This document shows, piece after piece, positions 52,223-55,824 of a stretch of 55,824 nucleotides of DNA. The translations under genes and the position numbers were made by a program. Below the pieces are notes generated by a model, which was not told the DNA's origin, did no database searches, and worked only from the letters and a program-made list of their open reading frames with translations. The stretch's first letter is position 1. Each line of letters begins with the position of its first letter. The DNA comes from Cryomorphaceae bacterium (lineage in GTDB: Bacteria > Bacteroidota > Bacteroidia > Flavobacteriales > Schleiferiaceae), in contig JAFIEY010000073.1 in the NCBI GenBank assembly GCA_020832345.1, forward strand, positions 1 to 55,824, in the 5' to 3' direction.

Positions 52223-54070
52223 ATGTGCGGAATTGTTGGTTACTTAGGCTCAAAGGAAGCCTATCCCATTCTCATTAACGGATTAAAGCGATTGGAATAT
52301 CGCGGTTATGACTCGGCAGGTCTGGCCATTCACAACGGAAGCGAAATAAAGCAATACAAGCGAAAGGGTAAAGTTGCGCGAATGGAAGAAATCGCAGCTA
52401 ACTCTCCCCACGAAGGAACCCTTGGAATAGCTCATACACGTTGGGCCACGCACGGGGAACCCAACGACGTAAACAGCCATCCACATACTTCCATGTCGGG
52501 TCGCTTCCACATCATCCACAACGGCATTATTGAAAATTTTGCCTCCATAAAAGAGGCCTTAAAGTCGAGAGGATTTACCTTTCAATCGGACACCGACACC
52601 GAGGTTTTAATAAATCTCATTGAGGATATTTATACCGAGGGCGCAAAAAGTCTTTCAAAAGCAGTTAAGGCTGCACTCAACCAAGTAAGCGGTGCTTATG
52701 CCATAGCGGTAATCGATAGTGAAGACCCTAATACCATGGTGGTTGCTAAAATGGGCAGTCCATTGGTTGTGGGTATTTCGGACAACGAATACTTTGTTGC
52801 ATCCGATGCAACACCATTTTTGGAATACACAAAAAGAGCTATTTATCTGGAGGATGGTCAAATGGCCACCCTCAGACGAGGCGAAAACATTCACTTATAC
52901 AATGTTATAAGTGATGAACCTGTAGAGCCTTATATCCACCAACTTACTCTGGACATTGCGTCAATAGAAAAAGGCGGATACGAGCACTTCATGTTGAAGG
53001 AAATCTACGAGCAACCACAATCTATTCACGATTCATTGCGCGGACGATTACTGGCAGAGGAAGGGAAAATCATCATGCGCGGCGTTTCTGAATACAAAGC
53101 CAAGTTCATGAATGCCGAGCGAATCATCATCGTAGGATGTGGAACGAGCTGGCATGCCGGTTTGGTTGCCGAGTATGTTTTTGAAGAGTTGGCGAGAATT
53201 CCTGTAGAAGTAGAATACGCTTCGGAATTCCGTTATCGCAATCCAATCATAACTGAGAAGGATGTTGTGATTGCCATTTCACAATCTGGAGAAACGGCAG
53301 ATACCTTGGCCGCCATCAAGTTGGCCAAATCAAAAGGTGCAACCATTTTCGGGGTATGTAACATCGTTGGATCAAGCATTGCTAGAGAAAGTCACGCTGG
53401 TGCATTTACGCATGCCGGACCGGAAATTGGTGTAGCATCCACAAAGGCATTCACAGCGCAAGTTGCTGTTTTAACGCTTATGGCGTTGAAAATAGGCCAA
53501 GAGCGGGGTAATATCCCCAAAACCCAATATTTAAAATACCTTCATGCATTAAGTCAAATTCCCGGTCAAGTTGAACGGGTTTTGAAATGCAACGACGAAA
53601 ATCTAATTGCCATCGCAGAGGAATATGCATCCGCGCTCAACTTTTTATATCTCGGTAGAGGCGTAAACTTCCCGGTTGCGTTGGAAGGTGCTTTAAAGTT
53701 AAAAGAGATTTCATACATCCACGCCGAGGGATACCCTGCCGCAGAAATGAAGCATGGCCCCATTGCATTAATTGACGAAAACATGCCGGTGGTGATTATA
53801 GCGCAACAGAATGCCAACTATGAAAAAGTAGTTTCCAATGCGCAAGAAGTGAAAGCCCGGAAGGGTAAAATCATCGCAATCATCAATCCCGGTGATACCG
53901 ATATGCGTCATTTGGCCGATCATTGCATCGAGGTAGAAGAAACCGACGAGTTATTTTCACCATTACTGACGACCATTCCGTTGCAGTTGTTGTCGTATCA
54001 CATTGCCGTGATATTAGGCCGCAATGTAGATCAGCCGAGGAATTTAGCCAAGAGTGTAACAGTTGAGTAA
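52223..54070 (+). CDS. glmS: Glutamine--fructose-6-phosphate aminotransferase
   Basis: 615 residues, full length. Catalytic Cys2 in MCGIVGYLGS of the N-terminal glutaminase; HTRWATHGEPNDVNSHPH and NGIIEN are present. The two SIS domains show GCGTSWHAG, SQSGETADT and the C-terminal KSVTVE. It makes glucosamine-6-phosphate, the first step to UDP-GlcNAc for peptidoglycan and lipopolysaccharide. No glmS ribozyme-like element was recognised. It ends an operon with the GT5-like and DUF4270 genes and has a strong terminator. Confidence 0.98.
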   Translation: MCGIVGYLGSKEAYPILINGLKRLEYRGYDSAGLAIHNGSEIKQYKRKGKVARMEEIAANSPHEGTLGIAHTRWATHGEPNDVNSHPHTSMSGRFHIIHNGIIENFASIKEALKSRGFTFQSDTDTEVLINLIEDIYTEGAKSLSKAVKAALNQVSGAYAIAVIDSEDPNTMVVAKMGSPLVVGISDNEYFVASDATPFLEYTKRAIYLEDGQMATLRRGENIHLYNVISDEPVEPYIHQLTLDIASIEKGGYEHFMLKEIYEQPQSIHDSLRGRLLAEEGKIIMRGVSEYKAKFMNAERIIIVGCGTSWHAGLVAEYVFEELARIPVEVEYASEFRYRNPIITEKDVVIAISQSGETADTLAAIKLAKSKGATIFGVCNIVGSSIARESHAGAFTHAGPEIGVASTKAFTAQVAVLTLMALKIGQERGNIPKTQYLKYLHALSQIPGQVERVLKCNDENLIAIAEEYASALNFLYLGRGVNFPVALEGALKLKEISYIHAEGYPAAEMKHGPIALIDENMPVVIIAQQNANYEKVVSNAQEVKARKGKIIAIINPGDTDMRHLADHCIEVEETDELFSPLLTTIPLQLLSYHIAVILGRNVDQPRNLAKSVTVE

Positions 54071-54090
54071 ACCTGAATTATTCTAATTTC

Positions 54091-54127
54091 AAAAGGTTCC
54101 GGAAGTAAAAACCGGAACCTTTTTTGT
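54091..54127 (+). terminator. Intrinsic terminator after glmS
   Basis: AAAAGGTTCCGG-aagtaaaaa-CCGGAACC followed by TTTTTTG; 10 bp or longer stem with T run, 20 bp after the stop. Confidence 0.9.
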
Positions 54128-54171
54128 TGAGCACATCAAAAACAGGCACAAAATAATTTTCAAAAAAGCCC

Positions 54172-54202
54172 TTGTCCAGAAGCACAAGTCGCCGTATATT
54201 TG
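54172..54202 (+). promoter_or_regulatory. Promoter of the initiator tRNA
   Basis: TTG at 54172-54174, 20 bp spacer, TATATTTG at 54195-54202, 13 bp before the mature 5' end. Full match to the Bacteroidota consensus. Confidence 0.75.
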
Positions 54203-54214
54203 CACCACTGAAAT

Positions 54215-54287
<73 letters not shown>

Positions 54288-54293
54288 CAAGCA

Positions 54294-54328
54294 AACCCGC
54301 CAAAAGCATAGCTTTTGGCGGGTTTTTC
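54294..54328 (+). terminator. Intrinsic terminator after the initiator tRNA
   Basis: AACCCGCCAAAAGC-ATA-GCTTTTGGCGGGTT then TTT: a perfect 14 bp stem with 3-base loop and T run, starting 7 bp after the tRNA. Confidence 0.92.
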
Positions 54329-54373
54329 ATTTCCCAAACAAGCCAAGCTCTGCTTGAGCTTGTTTGGGAAATG
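54328..54373. repeat. Long hairpin downstream of the initiator tRNA
   Basis: CATTTCCCAAACAAGC and GCTTGTTTGGGAAATG are exact 16 bp reverse complements with AAGC-TCT-GCTT nested between them. It starts at the end of the tRNA terminator and extends into the first of two 102 bp direct repeats. No protein of known type is encoded here. Confidence 0.85.
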
Positions 54374-54454
54374 AAAAACCTCAATCCGACGAAAGGAGGA
54401 TTGATGGGTTTGCTTGGGTAAAGCATCCCAAACCAGTCCGCCGAAGGCAATCTG
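54353..54454 (+). repeat. 102 bp direct repeat, unit 1
   Basis: Begins CTTGAGCTTGTTTGGGAAAT and ends AAGGCAATCTG. One base differs from unit 2. Contains AATCC/GGATT and GGTTTG/CAAACC self-complementary pieces. Confidence 0.9.
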
Positions 54455-54474
54455 GCCCAAAAACGAAATACCCA

Positions 54475-54576
54475 CTTGAGCTTGTTTGGGAAATGAAAAA
54501 CCTCAATCCGACGAAAGGAGGATTGATGGGTTTGCTTGGGTAAAGCATCCCAAACCAGTCCGCCGAAAGCAATCTG
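54475..54576 (+). repeat. 102 bp direct repeat, unit 2
   Basis: The same sequence as 54353-54454 with one substitution, repeating at a 122 bp period. It is followed by an A run and a second hairpin region before the ric stop. Confidence 0.9.
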
Positions 54577-54660
54577 ATGAAAAAAAAAAAAAGCGCACGA
54601 ATCAAAACAAGTTTTGACCGTGCGCTTTGAACCAAAAAAAAACAGGGAATCCAAAAAATT

Positions 54661-55398
54661 TTAAACGCTTTGATTGGCTTTCTCAAAGTCAATAGCCCGT
54701 GGAAATAAAATGTTATTTTCCAGATGAATATGAATCATCAGATCATCCCTAAATTCCAATAATTTCTCAAAAGTTATGCGGTGCGTATTGCAGGCTTGTT
54801 CCGGTGGCGTGAAATTATTGGTCAATTTCTGAATCGTTTCGATGTCATTTCCTGCATGTTCGTGTTCGTGCTCCATCATGGCGATAGGGTTTTGAACACT
54901 TCCAAAACCAGAGCCGGGAAGCCCCTCGCCATTATTCACCTTATCCTCCATACTTCTAATGAAAGGAAATAAAATAAGCTCTTCCTTTTTCATGTGTCCG
55001 GCCAATTCTTTTGCCAAATTGTTAAACACATTTCTCAATTGATTTAATTCGGGATACCGCTCCCCGTGAACATTCACGAGTTTATCCAAAAACTGCTGAA
55101 TCATGGGCGTGTTTTCCTCAATGTATTTATGATGCTTTAACTCGATATAATTAACGAGGTTACGCAAACTATATTTGTGTAGAGCATCTACTTCGGTCCT
55201 TTCCAGCGAAAGTGCTTCTTCAATTTCAAGCATTACCTTATCTACATCTAATTGCTTTGATTCACAAACATGTTGCAAAGATTTTCCTCCACCACAGCAA
55301 AAGTCAATTCCATATTTATGGAATACCGAAACAGTTCGGAAATTATCGGAAACCAAGCTGCCTATGGTTGTGTCCGGGGCGATTTTTGTGATTTTCAT
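54661..55398 (-). CDS. ric: Iron-sulfur cluster repair di-iron protein RIC (ScdA/YtfE)
   Basis: 245 residues. The N-terminal ScdA_N domain has TIGSLVSDNF and KYGIDFCCGGGKSL (Cys-Cys near residue 32). A hemerythrin-like C-terminal domain supplies the di-iron ligands in KHHKYIEENTP, GHMKKEELILFPF, EHEHEHAGND and HIHLENNILFPR. The protein repairs iron-sulfur clusters damaged by nitric oxide or oxidation. The gene is alone, with a Bacteroidota promoter 90 bp upstream embedded in a palindrome, so it is probably repressed until stress occurs. Confidence 0.95.
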   Translation of the reverse strand: MKITKIAPDTTIGSLVSDNFRTVSVFHKYGIDFCCGGGKSLQHVCESKQLDVDKVMLEIEEALSLERTEVDALHKYSLRNLVNYIELKHHKYIEENTPMIQQFLDKLVNVHGERYPELNQLRNVFNNLAKELAGHMKKEELILFPFIRSMEDKVNNGEGLPGSGFGSVQNPIAMMEHEHEHAGNDIETIQKLTNNFTPPEQACNTHRITFEKLLEFRDDLMIHIHLENNILFPRAIDFEKANQSV

Positions 55399-55431
55399 AA
55401 GTTCAAAATTTATTTTTAATCGGTCAAATGA

Positions 55432-55463
55432 AACCTACTTAGGAAGGTCTATTAAGGTAGGTT
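55432..55463. promoter_or_regulatory. Inverted repeat in the ric leader
   Basis: AACCTACTTA (55432-55441) and TAAGGTAGGTT (55453-55463) form an imperfect inverted repeat in the transcribed leader of ric. It may be a second operator or a leader hairpin. Confidence 0.45.
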
Positions 55464-55478
55464 CTATACCGGTTTTTA

Positions 55479-55517
55479 ATTAAAGGACAAATTTATCCTT
55501 TAATATTATAATCACAA
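55479..55517 (-). promoter_or_regulatory. ric promoter with palindromic operator
   Basis: On the minus strand TTG (55517-55515), a 19 bp spacer and TAAATTTG (55495-55488) match the consensus exactly. The -7 box is the spacer of the palindrome ATTAAAGGA (55479-55487) / TCCTTTAAT (55496-55504). A repressor bound there would block the -7 box directly. Confidence 0.7.
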
Positions 55518-55565
55518 AATTTATTTTGTTAAATTTTAAACGATTTTTGGAACAATAAACTTTTG

Positions 55566-55596
55566 TTGAGACCGAACTATTTTCGGTATTCGTGGA
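55566..55596 (+). repeat. 31 bp repeat with hairpin, unit 1
   Basis: Starts TTGAGACCGAAC and ends TTCGGTATTCGTGGA; ACCGAA pairs with TTCGGT over a 5 base loop. Differs from unit 2 at two bases. Confidence 0.75.
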
Positions 55597-55671
55597 AGTT
55601 TCCTGATACCGAACGTTTTTGGGTAATGGGGTTAAGGTTTAGGCGTTGAGTCGTTTAGGTGTTTAGTCGTT

Positions 55672-55702
55672 TTGAGACCGAACCTTTTTCGGTATTCGTG
55701 GA
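55672..55702 (+). repeat. 31 bp repeat with hairpin, unit 2
   Basis: Same as unit 1 with CT in place of TA after ACCGAAC; 106 bp downstream of it in the same orientation. Confidence 0.75.
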
Positions 55703-55824
55703 GATTACGAGAGACCGGAATCATTTGGTTCGTGGTCTTTTTTGTTCAGTAAACATTCAGGTAATCGGGACTTTTTCAGTTGACAGTTGACAATGTTGGC
55801 GACGAACGAATTTCGGTTTTCGCA

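Larger units (their letters stand above)
55518..55824. other. Repeat-rich, gene-free end of the window
   Basis: No credible ORF. Contains two 31 bp copies of TTGAGACCGAAC...TTTTCGGTATTCGTGGA (55566-55596 and 55672-55702), each with a 6 bp ACCGAA/TTCGGT hairpin, and TTTAG/GTCGTTTAG-like simple-sequence repeats between them. Further fragments, GGTTCGTGGTC and CGAATTTCGGT, continue to the window end. Confidence 0.7.

Noticed and set aside
55566-55702. CRISPR array
   Set aside because: Only two units, 31 bp repeat with a 75 bp spacer and no cas genes in the window.

Overview
The window is chromosomal DNA of a member of the Bacteroidota, most likely a flavobacterium-type marine or gliding organism. 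The evidence is a complete PorP/GldK/GldL/GldM/GldN type IX secretion (T9SS) core, six predicted T9SS cargo proteins, promoters of the Bacteroidota type (TTG, about 19 bp, TAnnTTTG), an almost complete absence of Shine-Dalgarno sequences, and DUF4270, DUF983 and RIC proteins of the kinds usual in this phylum. No rRNA, CRISPR array, transposase, integrase or phage gene was seen.

Layout. 1-5.7 kb: an outer-membrane beta-barrel protein, then a small surface-polysaccharide cluster (SDR epimerase; on the minus strand a nucleotidyltransferase, Wzz-like, Wzy-like and methyltransferase run). 6-9.5 kb: topA and an arginase-fold protein that lacks the family's metal-binding histidines. 9.7-15.4 kb: porP-gldK-gldL-gldM-gldN, closed by a strong terminator. 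15.5-19.8 kb: FAD oxidoreductase, DUF983, thiL, acyl-CoA carboxylase beta chain. 20.2-25.4 kb: tandem duplicate of a large gliding-associated secreted protein. 25.5-33 kb: lepA, a PfkB kinase, pdhB, a RidA-like protein and gcvP. 33-37.7 kb: a second tandem duplicate of T9SS cargo. 38-40.6 kb: arginine decarboxylase, a deoxyhypusine-synthase-like protein and an acidic small protein. 41-45.6 kb: secreted M1 and M36 peptidases. 45.7-50 kb: deoxynucleoside kinase and panC-panD-flippase-like-radA. 50-54 kb: a truncated glycogen-synthase-like protein, a DUF4270 lipoprotein and glmS. 54.2-55.8 kb: initiator tRNA followed by structured repeats, the RIC iron-sulfur repair gene with a promoter/operator, and a repeat-rich end.

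How the genes work together: the T9SS operon encodes the inner-membrane motor (GldL/GldM), the periplasmic/outer-membrane ring components (GldK/GldN) and a PorP-type barrel. The two peptidases and both duplicated families carry sorting tails that this machine would recognise. The remainder is mostly core metabolism and housekeeping.

The least ordinary findings are: (i) a roughly 135-140 bp intergenic repeat with terminal inverted repeats, four copies including one internally deleted copy, and with one copy between the members of each tandem duplicate pair; (ii) a palindromic operator candidate whose spacer is exactly the -7 box of the RIC promoter; (iii) a 49 bp palindrome overlapping a T9SS-cargo promoter; (iv) long hairpins and a 102 bp direct repeat just after the initiator tRNA; (v) several enzyme-like proteins missing key catalytic residues. 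All functional statements come from reading motifs and family knowledge; no database search was possible.
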